From contig CAIXBB010000007.1 in NCBI GenBank assembly GCA_903917565.1, forward strand, positions 1 to 64,000: a stretch of DNA of 64,000 bases. Direction: 5' to 3'. Of the stretch, positions 37,712-46,167 are shown one piece after another. Numbering within the stretch: the stretch's first letter is position 1; the number at the start of each line of letters is the position of its first letter. This DNA is from an uncultured cyanobacterium (GTDB lineage: Bacteria > Cyanobacteriota > Cyanobacteriia > PCC-6307 > Cyanobiaceae). The notes under the pieces were generated by a model. That model worked only from the letters and a program-made list of their open reading frames with translations. It ran no database searches and was not told the DNA's origin. A program made the translations under genes and the position numbers.

Positions 37712-38668
37712 TCAGCGTGCGAATTTGAGCAGCTCGGCCGGGGAGGCCAGCAGATCGATCGCCACGAAATAGATCTTGCCTTCGGGATCGAGCAGGAAGC
37801 GCCAGGCCACGTTCATGCCGACACCAGCGCCGAACCAGGGGGTCTGGACCTTTCCGGTGACCTTGATCTGGGTGAAGCCACCATCGGAGGGCTCGCTGGC
37901 GCCACTCTCGGGGAGGAGTTTGAGGTTCTGGCAGTCCTCGCGGAAAAAGCGCAGCACGGCATCGGTGCCGACGATGGGGCGCTGGAAGGGGGGCTGCAGG
38001 GCGCCGTCGGGAAGGAACAGCTTGATCAGCTGGTCGAAATCGTTGGCATTCAGCAGATCCATGTAGGACAGGATCGTGGGGTTGTCGATTCCCGCGATCG
38101 CCACCTTGGTGCGCTGCTCAGGAGCCGTGGGCAGCACGATCGGCTCAACGATGCGCTCGGCCCCATCCACTTTGCTGGGATCGAAGCCCATGTCGACGAC
38201 GAAGTTGCGCAGAACGGTGATCTGTTGACCCGCATCGATACCCTTGAGCGAGGACAACACCGAGGCCGCATTGGCCGAGAGCTGATAGCCCTCGGGGATG
38301 GGGGCGACGAGGCCTTCCTCCATCCACTCGCCGAGGCGATACCAGAACCCCAGCTTGATGTTGACCGACCAGATGGCGTAGGTACGGCAGATGTCGGTGT
38401 CGGCCCTGTTGGCCAGATCCACCATCACCTGGCTCTGCTCGGCGAAGGTCATGGCCTTGATCCGATTGAGCACCGGCTCGGCGAACTGCATGCGGGCCGC
38501 GCCGGGGGCGGCGATGGTGATGGTCTTGCCCATCTCGAGGTAGGCGAACCAGATCAGCGCCAGCTGATCCTCCGCGTTCAGCAGGGCGAATCGAGCGGTG
38601 AGCGCGGGCACCACATCGGCCGAAAGGGTGTCCGGAAAGATCTGGGACGCTTTGTCGAGCGTGAACAT
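37712..38668 (-). CDS. ocp: Orange carotenoid protein (OCP1-like)
   Basis: OCP is a blue-light-sensing keto-carotenoid protein that quenches phycobilisome excitation. The 318 residues match the family length. The all-helical N-terminal domain contains LIWFAYLEMGKTITIAAPGAA and KLGFWYRLGEWM. The linker is followed by an NTF2-like C-terminal domain with LSYMDLLNANDFDQLI and GMNVAWRFLL. The Tyr and Trp that hydrogen-bond the keto group (201 and 288 in Synechocystis) and the interdomain Arg in VLRNFVVDMG are conserved. FRP in the same operon points to the OCP1 group. GGAG lies upstream of the ATG. Confidence 0.97.
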   Translation of the reverse strand: MFTLDKASQIFPDTLSADVVPALTARFALLNAEDQLALIWFAYLEMGKTITIAAPGAARMQFAEPVLNRIKAMTFAEQSQVMVDLANRADTDICRTYAIWSVNIKLGFWYRLGEWMEEGLVAPIPEGYQLSANAASVLSSLKGIDAGQQITVLRNFVVDMGFDPSKVDGAERIVEPIVLPTAPEQRTKVAIAGIDNPTILSYMDLLNANDFDQLIKLFLPDGALQPPFQRPIVGTDAVLRFFREDCQNLKLLPESGASEPSDGGFTQIKVTGKVQTPWFGAGVGMNVAWRFLLDPEGKIYFVAIDLLASPAELLKFAR

Positions 38669-38853
38669 GACAGGAAAACTCCGGAGGTCAAGTAATCTTT
38701 ACAAATCCTAATCCATGACGGCACTGGCTCTGGGGCCGCCTTCTACCTAGGGAAGCACGATTCCGTGTCCGTCAGCACAGCGGGCAGTAAGCGGATAACC
38801 CTCGCAAGGATTTGGATGGGTCCCTGGAGGCGATCGCCCCCAGGGACCCTCGA

Positions 38854-39621
38854 TCAAGGCGCGGCGGTGCTCAGCATGGCCGCCGCTGTCCAGAGCACCA
38901 GGCCCGTGATCGCGAAGCCTCCGGCGGTGACCAACCCCTGCCAGATCTGGCGCGCCAGGGGCGAGGGCTGCTCCCCGAGCCAGGCGGGGCGAGGGGTGCC
39001 AGGCGACCAGGGGCTGGTGCCGCGGGGCGCCCTGCTCGCGATCACGTCGCGCCAGCGGCCGTCATAGCGGGGAGCCTGCTGGTTGAAGGGGCGTTCACCC
39101 TGGGCCCGGCCCGGCAGCACCCGGGAGCGCTGATAGGGCACCGTGTCATAACCGAAGGCGTCGAGATACTCGGCCGAGTCAAGCAGGGAGTCCACCAACG
39201 TCATAAGCCCATGCTGGGCGATCAGGATCGAATAGCTGATGCGTTCCTGTTCGCCATAGACAGGCCGGCCCAGAAGTCGGCCAACCAGCTGCTCAACCAG
39301 GCGATAGTTGCTGTTGCAGTCATAGAAACCCTCACGGAATCGCCTGGAAAGCAGAAGCCCGCGGATGAAATCCCTCATGGTGATCTGTCCGCTGCGAAGC
39401 TGGGATTCCAGCACCACTTCACGATCCACCTTGAAGGCATGGAAGAAGATCTGGCGGTAGGCCTGCTCGATCTGAACATCAAGAGCGAGGCGATCTCCAG
39501 CGGCCTGGCGCGTCTCCAGGCTGGCGACGGCCTGGCGGGGAGATTCCTCATTGGCGATCGCAAAACTCGGCACCCTGGCGTTGAGGCTCGAGGGTCGGGC
39601 GGCGAGCAGGGGAAGGGCCAT
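38854..39621 (-). CDS. cpcL: Phycobilisome rod linker with C-terminal membrane anchor (CpcL/CpcG2)
   Basis: The 255-residue protein starts [20 protein letters not shown], the CpcG N-terminus, and has the Pfam00427 linker domain: [54 protein letters not shown] and [19 protein letters not shown]. Near 228-250 a hydrophobic helix ([21 protein letters not shown]) replaces the soluble tail of CpcG1. CpcL-type linkers anchor small rod phycobilisomes to the thylakoid next to PSI (and NDH-1). It lies 185 bases upstream of ocp on the same strand, an interval that holds the ocp promoter. Confidence 0.93.
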   Translation of the reverse strand: MALPLLAARPSSLNARVPSFAIANEESPRQAVASLETRQAAGDRLALDVQIEQAYRQIFFHAFKVDREVVLESQLRSGQITMRDFIRGLLLSRRFREGFYDCNSNYRLVEQLVGRLLGRPVYGEQERISYSILIAQHGLMTLVDSLLDSAEYLDAFGYDTVPYQRSRVLPGRAQGERPFNQQAPRYDGRWRDVIASRAPRGTSPWSPGTPRPAWLGEQPSPLARQIWQGLVTAGGFAITGLVLWTAAAMLSTAAP

Positions 39622-39694
39622 GGAGGGCTGCAGGGGGAATGACCCGGAAAGATACCGAAGATCAAAAGTGGGCTTGGGCAGGCGGCCCGATCCC

Positions 39695-40024
39695 TCACAC
39701 AGCTTTACTTTTCTGGCCGACCACGGGTGGCTCCTGCGGGGCCCGGGGCAGCTGGGGAGCGGGAAGATCGGAGAGCTCGCAGTCCATTCTGAGCACCCGC
39801 TCGAGGGTCTGGTTGCGGTAAGTGCGCAGGCAGTACTTACAACCCCCGGTGGTCTGCAGATGGCGCTCGGGGGTGATCACCACCTCCCTGACAGGATGCT
39901 CGACACAACGGATCTTGATGGGAGTGCGAAAACTCTTGTAGATCATCAGAGAATAGTCATATCGCGCGCCGAATCGAGAGATGGCTCGCTCAAGAAACGT
40001 GGCTTCGTCAATCCGTAAACCCAT
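39695..40024 (-). CDS. Small zinc-ribbon-like hypothetical protein (DUF723-like)
   Basis: The 109-residue protein has [35 protein letters not shown] followed by [16 protein letters not shown]. This is the pattern of a small domain seen next to homing-endonuclease and very-short-patch-repair-like proteins (FxxRAxxxHGxxYDYS, then CxxHG, HL, GCxxC). The Cys and His residues could bind zinc. The domain is here alone, without a nuclease. Function unknown; family resemblance moderate. The following interval 40025-40288 holds nothing I can support. Confidence 0.6.
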   Translation of the reverse strand: MGLRIDEATFLERAISRFGARYDYSLMIYKSFRTPIKIRCVEHPVREVVITPERHLQTTGGCKYCLRTYRNQTLERVLRMDCELSDLPAPQLPRAPQEPPVVGQKSKAV

Positions 40025-40288
40025 TGTTCAGTCCGCGGGAATCTATTCATAGTGCCCAACTGAGGGTTGCTCCAGAACCCTTTGCCATGGACGGTTCACC
40101 GATGGACTCCCCATGTCAGAGCGGCGTCTCAGCCGACTGTCAGGGGGATTGGCTCGACGGGTTCGACAGCCGCGGGTCTCCTGAGGATTATGTCGCCTGC
40201 GTCAGGCAGGCAGGCGCAGCGCAAAAATTCTGCACACTTCGGGGCACCCGCCTGAAGGCGCGGCGGCGTGAGCGGATCGCTCCGGGCC

Positions 40289-41116
40289 TCAGTGGGGGGT
40301 GCTCTCGGAGGGCGCCATCTCCTCGGTGATGACCCGGAATCCTGTGAGCTGGTGATCGCCGAAGGAGCGCAGGAAGGGCACGTCCGCCGCATCCCTGCCG
40401 CGGGCGATCAGCACCCGGCCGATCCGGGGCGTGTTGTGACGGGCATCGAAGACATACCAGCGATCCTCGAGGAAGGCCTCGAACCAGGCCGAGTAGTCAA
40501 TCGGATCCGGCAGGGCCGCCATGCCCGAGTAACCCAGGTAGCCGGTGCAATACCGCGCCGGGATGTTGAGGCAGCGGCAGAGGCTGATGGCCAGATGGGC
40601 AAAATCCCGGCAGACCCCGCGCCCCTCCCGCAGGGCGTCGTGGGCGGTTTTGTCGCTGCGGGCGGCGCCGTAGTCGAAGCGGAGCTGCTCGTGAGCCCAG
40701 TCGCAGATGGCCTGCACCCGCAACCAGCCGGGCCGGACCCCGCCGAAGCGCCCCCAGGCGACCTGGGCCAGGCGATCGGTGTCGCAGTAGCGGCTGGGGT
40801 TGAGGTAGGGGTAGGTGCCGATCGGCAGCGCCCCCACCGGGCACTCACCCACATCCGCTGCCACCGGATCGGGATGGCCGTCATCCGTCACCACGACCTC
40901 AAACCCCAGGGTGGTGCTTCCGGCGGAGGCCATGAAACGGCAGGCCCGGTTGCCCTCCGCGTCGGTGAGCACTTCGGCGATGCGATCCGGGCTCAGCCAC
41001 AACCGCTCGGGACTGCGACGATCCTCCAGACGGCTGCCATGGGGATGGATCAGGGCCAGCACCGGTGTCGGGGCCCAGCAGGACAGGGTCAGTTCGCAAC
41101 CGAGCCGGATCAGCAT
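40289..41116 (-). CDS. Transglutaminase-like protein with altered His site
   Basis: From ATG 41116 this is 275 residues. It has an N-terminal beta domain (LIRLGCELTLSCWAPTPVLALI) and the papain-like core RFDYGAARSDKTAHDAL, GVCRDFAHLAISLCRCLNIPARYCTGYLGY. Then DYSAWFEAFLEDRWYVFDARHNTPRIGR follows. The Cys and Asp are present, but the catalytic-His position (HAWFEAYL in the paralogue at 58351) is Ser. It is a close paralogue of 58351-59190, sharing the end motif ARGRDAADV. The upstream frame to 41242 is not needed. Confidence 0.85.
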   Translation of the reverse strand: MLIRLGCELTLSCWAPTPVLALIHPHGSRLEDRRSPERLWLSPDRIAEVLTDAEGNRACRFMASAGSTTLGFEVVVTDDGHPDPVAADVGECPVGALPIGTYPYLNPSRYCDTDRLAQVAWGRFGGVRPGWLRVQAICDWAHEQLRFDYGAARSDKTAHDALREGRGVCRDFAHLAISLCRCLNIPARYCTGYLGYSGMAALPDPIDYSAWFEAFLEDRWYVFDARHNTPRIGRVLIARGRDAADVPFLRSFGDHQLTGFRVITEEMAPSESTPH

Positions 41117-41229
41117 GGAGAAGGCATGACGGACGGCACCACCCCGATGGCCGATTTTGGCCCCCCGGCGGAGGATCCGTGGCGACCCTGACAAGGAAGC
41201 GCTAGTACGGGTGTACTCGGGCCTTGGCC

Positions 41230-41490
41230 ATGTCCACGACACCGCAAGCCACCTTGACCCTCGCGTCCTGGCCCTACCTGGGGCCGGAGCAGCTGCTGCC
41301 CAGCCGCAGTCGGTACGTCTGCCTCACCTGCCACTGGTTCCGTCACCAAGCCGATGCCGACAGCCTCCCCCTGCTCAGCTGCCAGTGGCATCAGGCCCTG
41401 ATCTGCCACGGTGACCACCTCACCCAGCGCTGCCCCTGCTGGATCGAGCCCCTCCATGTCGGCGGCGGTTGGTGCCCGGAAGCCCCCTGA
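41230..41490 (+). CDS. Small Cys-rich hypothetical protein
   Basis: The 86-residue protein has two Cys clusters: YVCLTCHWFRHQ, then LLSCQWHQALICHGDHLTQRCPCW. With several His residues this suggests a zinc-binding fold. There is no signal peptide. No named family is recognised. It is divergent from the 40289-41116 transglutaminase gene and precedes the ABC-2 cluster by 61 bases, so it may be the first gene of that operon. Confidence 0.65.
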   Translation: MSTTPQATLTLASWPYLGPEQLLPSRSRYVCLTCHWFRHQADADSLPLLSCQWHQALICHGDHLTQRCPCWIEPLHVGGGWCPEAP

Positions 41491-41551
41491 CGCCCTGCTC
41501 CAGGGGAGGCATGGCCCTCGATAGGGTGGGCCCTGCCCCCACGCCGTCCGC

Positions 41552-42535
41552 ATGGCCATCGTCTGCGCGCAGGGCCTCGGCAAGACCTATCGGGTGGCCG
41601 ACAAGCAACCCGGACTGGCCAATACCCTGCGTCACTTCGTGAGCCGCCGCGAGCGCACGATCGAGGCGGTGCGGGAGGTGAGCTTCTCGATCGAGCCGGG
41701 AGAGTTCGTTGGCTTTCTGGGGGCCAACGGTGCCGGCAAGACCACCACCCTCAAGATGCTCACGGGGCTGATCCACCCCACCAGTGGCACGGTGGAGGTG
41801 GCCGGCTGCCTGCCCCATCGCCGCCAGGCGGCCTTCCTCGGCCAGATCACCCTGGTGATGGGCCAGAAGCAGCAGCTGATCTGGGATCTGCCCCCCCTCG
41901 ATTCCCTGCGGGTCAATGCCGCCGTCTACGGCATCCCCCCGGCGGAAAGCCGGCGTCGGATCGAGGAGCTGGCGGAGATGCTCGAACTGGGCGATGAACT
42001 GCGCCGGCCGGTGCGCAAGCTCTCCCTCGGCCAGCGGATGAAGGCGGAGCTCCTGGCGGCCTTGCTGCACCGGCCGGCGGTGCTCTTCCTGGATGAACCC
42101 ACCCTGGGGCTGGATGTGAACGCCCAGGCCCGGGTGCGCAGTTTCCTGGCCGACTACAACCGCCGCTTCGGCGCCACCGTGCTGCTCACCAGCCATTACA
42201 TGGCCGACATCACCGCCCTCTGCCCCCGGGTGCTGCTGATCCACGAAGGCCGCCTCTTCTACGACGGCGGCCTGGAGACGCTCACCCAGCGGCTGGCCCC
42301 CTGCCGCGAGGTGCGCCTCGAGCTGCACGAGCCCATGGGGGCAGGCGCCTTCGTCAGCTACGGCGAGGTGGAGGCCATCCAGGGGCGGGAGGTGCGGCTG
42401 CTGATCCCGCGGGAACGGCTCACCGAGCAGGTGGGACGCCTGCTGGCCGATCACGCCGTGGTGGATCTCTCGATCTCCGACCCGCCGATCGAGGACATCA
42501 TCGGGCGGCTCTTCCACCAAGGGGCCCTGGCATGA
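41552..42535 (+). CDS. ABC-2 transporter ATP-binding protein
   Basis: The 327-residue ATPase has Walker A LGANGAGKTTTLKML (near 66), signature LSLGQRMKAELLAALL, Walker B VLFLDEPTLGLDVNAQ and switch His in LLTSHYMADI. The C-terminal extension after 240 (EVRLELHEPMGAG) is typical of daunorubicin/NatA-like ABC-2 exporters. The N-terminal insertion (RHFVSRRERTIEAV) is typical of the subgroup with two DUF990-like permeases. It pairs with the two permeases downstream. The stop lies in a tandemly duplicated junction. Confidence 0.92.
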   Translation: MAIVCAQGLGKTYRVADKQPGLANTLRHFVSRRERTIEAVREVSFSIEPGEFVGFLGANGAGKTTTLKMLTGLIHPTSGTVEVAGCLPHRRQAAFLGQITLVMGQKQQLIWDLPPLDSLRVNAAVYGIPPAESRRRIEELAEMLELGDELRRPVRKLSLGQRMKAELLAALLHRPAVLFLDEPTLGLDVNAQARVRSFLADYNRRFGATVLLTSHYMADITALCPRVLLIHEGRLFYDGGLETLTQRLAPCREVRLELHEPMGAGAFVSYGEVEAIQGREVRLLIPRERLTEQVGRLLADHAVVDLSISDPPIEDIIGRLFHQGALA

Positions 42536-42554
42536 GGGGGGCCCTGGCATGAGG
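42521..42554 (+). repeat. Perfect 17-bp tandem duplication at ABC gene junction
   Basis: The sequence GGGGCCCTGGCATGAGG occurs at 42521-42537 and again at 42538-42554. The first copy carries the ATPase stop (within ATGA), the second the permease start ATG. It looks like a duplicated 4-base stop/start overlap. Confidence 0.9.
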
Positions 42555-43361
42555 CGCCCTCTCCGCCAGCGGCTGGCCCACGGCCGCCGCATCGCCGCCG
42601 TTCTGCTCTCCAGCCAGTACGCCTACATGCTGGAGTACCGGGCCGAGATCGTGCTCTGGGCCCTCTCCGGCGTTCTGCCCTTCATCATGCTGGGCCTCTG
42701 GAGCGCCGTTGATGCCGGTGGCGGCCTGGGCATGGGCCCCCTGCAGCTGGCCCGCTACTTCCTGGCGGCCTTCGTGGTGCGGCAGTTCACGATCGTGTGG
42801 GTGATGTACACCTTCGAGGAGGACAACCTCAACGGCCGCCTGTCGCCCTACCTGCTCCAGCCCCTGCCCCTGGTGTGGCGCTATGTGGCCGCCCACCTGT
42901 CTGAGCAGGTCACCCGCCTGCCGTTCGTGGCGCTGCTGGTGGGGCTGTTCTTTCTCCTCTATCCCGCCGCCTTCTGGTGGCCCTCGCTGTCGTCGCTGCT
43001 GCTGGGGATGCTGGCCACCCTGGCTGCCTTCGCCCTGCGCTTCCTGATGCAGTTCACCCTGACCATGGTGTGCTTCTGGAGCGAGAAAGCCAGCGCCCTG
43101 GAACGCCTCCTCTACCTCCCCTATCTGTATCTCTCAGGGCTGGTGGCCCCCCTGGCGCTCTATCCGGAGGGGGTGCGGAACGTCGCCTTCTGGACCCCCT
43201 TTCCCTACATGATCGACGTCCCCGCCAGGATCCTGGCCGGTGAGACGGTGCCGGTGGGCCAGAGCTTCGCGGCCATGGCCGCCTGGGCCGCCCTGTTCCT
43301 GCCGATCAACCTGCTGCTGTGGCGCCGGGGGCTGCGCCACTATTCGGCCATGGGGGCCTGA
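42549..43361 (+). CDS. ABC-2 type permease, first subunit
   Basis: The 270-residue protein has six predicted membrane helices, starting after a basic N-terminus (MRRPLRQRLAHGRRIAAVL). It includes AEIVLWALSGVLPFIMLGLW, YFLAAFVVRQFTIVWVMYTFEEDNLNGRLSPYLLQPLPLVW, and a C-terminal helix ending LWRRGLRHYSAMGA. The motif NGRLSPYLLQP is characteristic of DUF990-like ABC-2 permeases. It forms the transmembrane part with the next gene. Its stop overlaps the next start by one base (TGATG). Confidence 0.9.
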   Translation: MRRPLRQRLAHGRRIAAVLLSSQYAYMLEYRAEIVLWALSGVLPFIMLGLWSAVDAGGGLGMGPLQLARYFLAAFVVRQFTIVWVMYTFEEDNLNGRLSPYLLQPLPLVWRYVAAHLSEQVTRLPFVALLVGLFFLLYPAAFWWPSLSSLLLGMLATLAAFALRFLMQFTLTMVCFWSEKASALERLLYLPYLYLSGLVAPLALYPEGVRNVAFWTPFPYMIDVPARILAGETVPVGQSFAAMAAWAALFLPINLLLWRRGLRHYSAMGA

Positions 43362-44149
43362 TGGGCCGTTATCTCACCACCTTGAGGGTCTTCTGGATCG
43401 CCTCGCTGACGGCGGAACTGGAATACCAGGCGAATTTCCTGATCGAGCTGGTGGCCACGGCCGGTAATCTGCTGGGCAGCATCTTCGTGCTGTCGCTCTT
43501 CTACGGGCGTGGTCAATCGCTGGGGGGCTGGAGCTGGGAAGGGGCCCTGGTGGTGCTGGGGGTCTACACCCTGCTGGAGGGGGTCACCAGCACCCTGCTG
43601 CAGCCCAACCTCAGCACGATCGTGGCCCACGTGCGCACCGGCAGCCTGGACTTCGTCCTGCTCAAGCCGATCGACAGCCAGTTCTGGCTGTCGGCCCGCA
43701 CCTTCTCCCCTTGGGGCCTGCCCGGCATCGCCCTGGGGGCCGCCCTGATCGGCTACGCCGCCTGGAAGGCCGGCGCCAGTCCGGCGCCCCTCACCCTGTT
43801 GGCGGCGGCCCTGATGCTGATCGCCAGCCTGCTGATCCTGTACAGCCTCTGGTTCGTGCTGGCGGCCAGCAGCATCTGGTTCGTGAAGATTTGGAACGCC
43901 ACCGAGGTGCTGCGCAGCGTGCTGGTGGCGGGCCGGTTTCCTGTGAGTGCCTTCCCGGCGGGGTTGCGCGCCTTCTTCACCTTCGTCGTCCCGGTGGCCT
44001 TCCTCACCACCGTGCCCGCCGAGGCGATCCTGGGGAGGGCCACCGGCCCCTGGCTGCTGGCCGGGGGCACGGTCGCCGCTGGCTCCCTGGTGGTGAGCCG
44101 CTGGTTCTGGAGATTCGCCCTGGGCTTCTACACCTCCGCCTCCAGCTGA
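43361..44149 (+). CDS. ABC-2 type permease, second subunit (DUF990)
   Basis: The 262-residue protein has six membrane helices and the same subgroup motif, VAHVRTGSLDFVLLKPIDSQFWLS. It starts YLTTLRVFWIASLTAELEYQANFLIELV and ends VSRWFWRFALGFYTSASS. Together with the ATPase and first permease it forms a complete exporter of unknown substrate. The stop is followed at once by the PfkB start (TGAATG). Confidence 0.9.
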   Translation: MGRYLTTLRVFWIASLTAELEYQANFLIELVATAGNLLGSIFVLSLFYGRGQSLGGWSWEGALVVLGVYTLLEGVTSTLLQPNLSTIVAHVRTGSLDFVLLKPIDSQFWLSARTFSPWGLPGIALGAALIGYAAWKAGASPAPLTLLAAALMLIASLLILYSLWFVLAASSIWFVKIWNATEVLRSVLVAGRFPVSAFPAGLRAFFTFVVPVAFLTTVPAEAILGRATGPWLLAGGTVAAGSLVVSRWFWRFALGFYTSASS

Positions 44150-45034
44150 ATGGAGCCGCTCACCCCCCTTCCCCTGGAATCCCTGCCGGCCCTGCCGCCC
44201 CTGGCCCTGGCGGTGGTGGGCCATGTGGAGATGGTCAGCTTCATCGGCGTGGAGCACCTGCCGTTGGCCGGGGAGATCCTCCACGCCGACGATTTCAGTG
44301 AGCTTCCCGCCGGGGGCGGCGCCGTGGTGGCGGTGCAGATGGCCCGCCTCACAGGGCAGCGCCTCCCGTTTTTCACCGCCCTGGGCCAGGACGCGCCCGG
44401 GCGCCGGGCCGCCGAAGAACTCGATGCCCTGGGGCTGGAGCTGCACATCGCCTGGCGGGAGGCCCCGACCCGGCGGGGGATCACCTTCATCGACGCCGAA
44501 GGCGAGCGGACCATCACGGTGATCGGCGAGCGGCTGATGCCCACCGGCGCCGATGGGCTGCCGTGGGAGCGCCTGGGCCGATCCGACGGCGTGTTCGTCA
44601 CCGCCACCGATGCCGCTGGCCTGCGCCTGGCGCGGCGGGCCCGGGTGCTGGCCGCCACGCCACGGGTGCGTCTGCCCACCCTGCAGGCGGCTGGCATCAG
44701 CCTGGACGCCCTGATCGGCAGCGCCACCGATCCCGGCGAGGCGTATGAGCCGGGGGATCTGGATCCAGCGCCCCGGCTCCGCATCGGCACCGAGGCTGAA
44801 AGGGGCGGGGTGCTGGTCCCCGGCGGGCGCTATGCCGCCGTGTCGCGCCAGGGGCCGGTGCTGGATGCCTACGGCGCCGGCGACAGTTTCGCTGCCGGGG
44901 TCACCACGGGCCTGGCCGCCGGCTGGAGCCTGCGGCAGGCCATCAGCCTTGGCGCCCATTGCGGCGCGGCCTGCCTCGATGGCCGCGGCCCCTACGCCAG
45001 CCAGCTGAAGCTGGGGGTGGATGGACGACATTGA
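44150..45034 (+). CDS. PfkB-family carbohydrate kinase
   Basis: The 294-residue protein has the PfkB core: N-terminal VVGHVEMVSFIGVEHLP, then GGGAVVAVQMARLTGQRLPFFTALGQD, and the C-terminal signature DAYGAGDSFAAGVTTGLA with the catalytic Asp. It phosphorylates a sugar or nucleoside with ATP; the substrate is not readable. It starts directly after the ABC-2 permease, so the exporter and kinase are probably co-expressed. Confidence 0.9.
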   Translation: MEPLTPLPLESLPALPPLALAVVGHVEMVSFIGVEHLPLAGEILHADDFSELPAGGGAVVAVQMARLTGQRLPFFTALGQDAPGRRAAEELDALGLELHIAWREAPTRRGITFIDAEGERTITVIGERLMPTGADGLPWERLGRSDGVFVTATDAAGLRLARRARVLAATPRVRLPTLQAAGISLDALIGSATDPGEAYEPGDLDPAPRLRIGTEAERGGVLVPGGRYAAVSRQGPVLDAYGAGDSFAAGVTTGLAAGWSLRQAISLGAHCGAACLDGRGPYASQLKLGVDGRH

Positions 45035-45044
45035 TCGGCGGGCC

Positions 45045-45437
45045 TCAGGCGGCGCTGACCAGCAACAGCAAGCGGTTGTCCTCCGGATCGGCCAGCCAGG
45101 CCTCGGCGCCGAAGGGTTCCTGCCGCGGCGGCTCCACAGGCACCGCCCCCAGGGCCAGCACCGCAGCCTGCCAGTCGTGGAGCACCTGCAGGGGTGGGGC
45201 CTCCCCCGCCGGGCGGGAGAAGCAGAGGGCCAGCCGGCCCTCGCCACGGGGACGGGGACGCCGGCGCGACGGGGCGTAGATCTCCAGCCGCCCCTCACCC
45301 GGCCCCAGCAATCGCCAGTGCCGGGTACTGGACCCAACCAGTGGGGTGGTCTGGAGCAGGACGCCGTAGAAGACGGCCAGCCGCTCGGGGTCGTCGGCGG
45401 CCAGCACCAGGAAGGGGGGCTGAACGGCAGGAGTCAT
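45045..45437 (-). CDS. VOC-superfamily (glyoxalase-like) protein
   Basis: From ATG 45437 this is 130 residues with the paired beta-alpha-beta-beta-beta modules of the VOC fold: FLVLAADDPERLAVFYGVLLQ, HWRLLGPGEGRLEIY, then LALCFSR, LQVLHDWQAAVLALGAVPVEPP and EAWLADPEDNRLLLL. Metal ligands (His and Glu) are partly recognisable. Many VOC proteins are lyases or binding proteins; the function is not assigned. It converges with the PfkB gene and is divergent from the methyltransferase gene. Confidence 0.82.
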   Translation of the reverse strand: MTPAVQPPFLVLAADDPERLAVFYGVLLQTTPLVGSSTRHWRLLGPGEGRLEIYAPSRRRPRPRGEGRLALCFSRPAGEAPPLQVLHDWQAAVLALGAVPVEPPRQEPFGAEAWLADPEDNRLLLLVSAA

Positions 45438-45503
45438 GGCAAAAAGCACCGCCTCGGGCGCAGCGATTCGCCACCATGGCAGCAGAACGGATCTCCGAGA
45501 GCC

Positions 45504-46157
45504 ATGGCGGTGTTGGTGCTGAACGAGGCGGAGCGGCGCAAGATCGACGGCTCCGACGACGCCCTCTTCTATGCCGCGCCGCGCTTCGTGCAGCACCTCG
45601 ACGGCGCCTTCCGCCGCCGGCTCACGGCGCTCTACCGCGAGCGGATCCCCCCCTGTGCGGTGGTGCTGGATCTGATGAGCAGCTGGGTGAGCCACCTGCC
45701 GGAGGACATCCGCTACGAGCAGGTGATCGGCCACGGCCTCAACGGGGCCGAGCTCGCGGCCAACCCCCGCCTGGATCGGCACTGGCTGCAGAACCTCAAC
45801 CAGGACCAGCGCCTTCCCCTGGCGGACGCCAGCGTGGATGCGGTGCTGATGGTGGCGGGATGGCAGTACCTGCAGCGGCCCGAACCGGTGGCGGCCGAGT
45901 TGCTGCGGGTGGTGCGCCCCGCCGGCCAGGTGATCGTGGCGTTCTCCAACCGGATGTTCTTCCAGAAGGCGCCCCAGGTCTGGACCGACGGCAGCGACCG
46001 GGATCACCTCGCCTACATCAGCCGGGTGCTGCAGGCCCAGGGCTGGCCAGCCCCGCAGCTGATCGCCGAGTCGACCCGGGCCGAGGGGCCCCTGGGCTGG
46101 CTGGCTGGTCAGGGGGACCCGTTCTTCGCCGTGGTGGCCGAAAAGCCCATCCCTTAG
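45504..46157 (+). CDS. SAM-dependent methyltransferase-like protein
   Basis: The 217-residue protein starts MAVLVLNEAERRKIDGSDDALFY and has a class I methyltransferase-like Rossmann core: VVLDLMSSWVSHLP (motif I variant without the usual GxGxG), IGHGLNGAELAANPRL, LPLADASVDAVLMVAGWQYLQ and ELLRVVRPAGQVIVAFSNRMF. The missing glycine-rich loop leaves SAM binding uncertain. Cyanobacterial homologues of this type are usually annotated simply as methyltransferases. The next gene begins ten bases downstream. Confidence 0.8.
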   Translation: MAVLVLNEAERRKIDGSDDALFYAAPRFVQHLDGAFRRRLTALYRERIPPCAVVLDLMSSWVSHLPEDIRYEQVIGHGLNGAELAANPRLDRHWLQNLNQDQRLPLADASVDAVLMVAGWQYLQRPEPVAAELLRVVRPAGQVIVAFSNRMFFQKAPQVWTDGSDRDHLAYISRVLQAQGWPAPQLIAESTRAEGPLGWLAGQGDPFFAVVAEKPIP

Positions 46158-46167
46158 GCAAGTAGCC

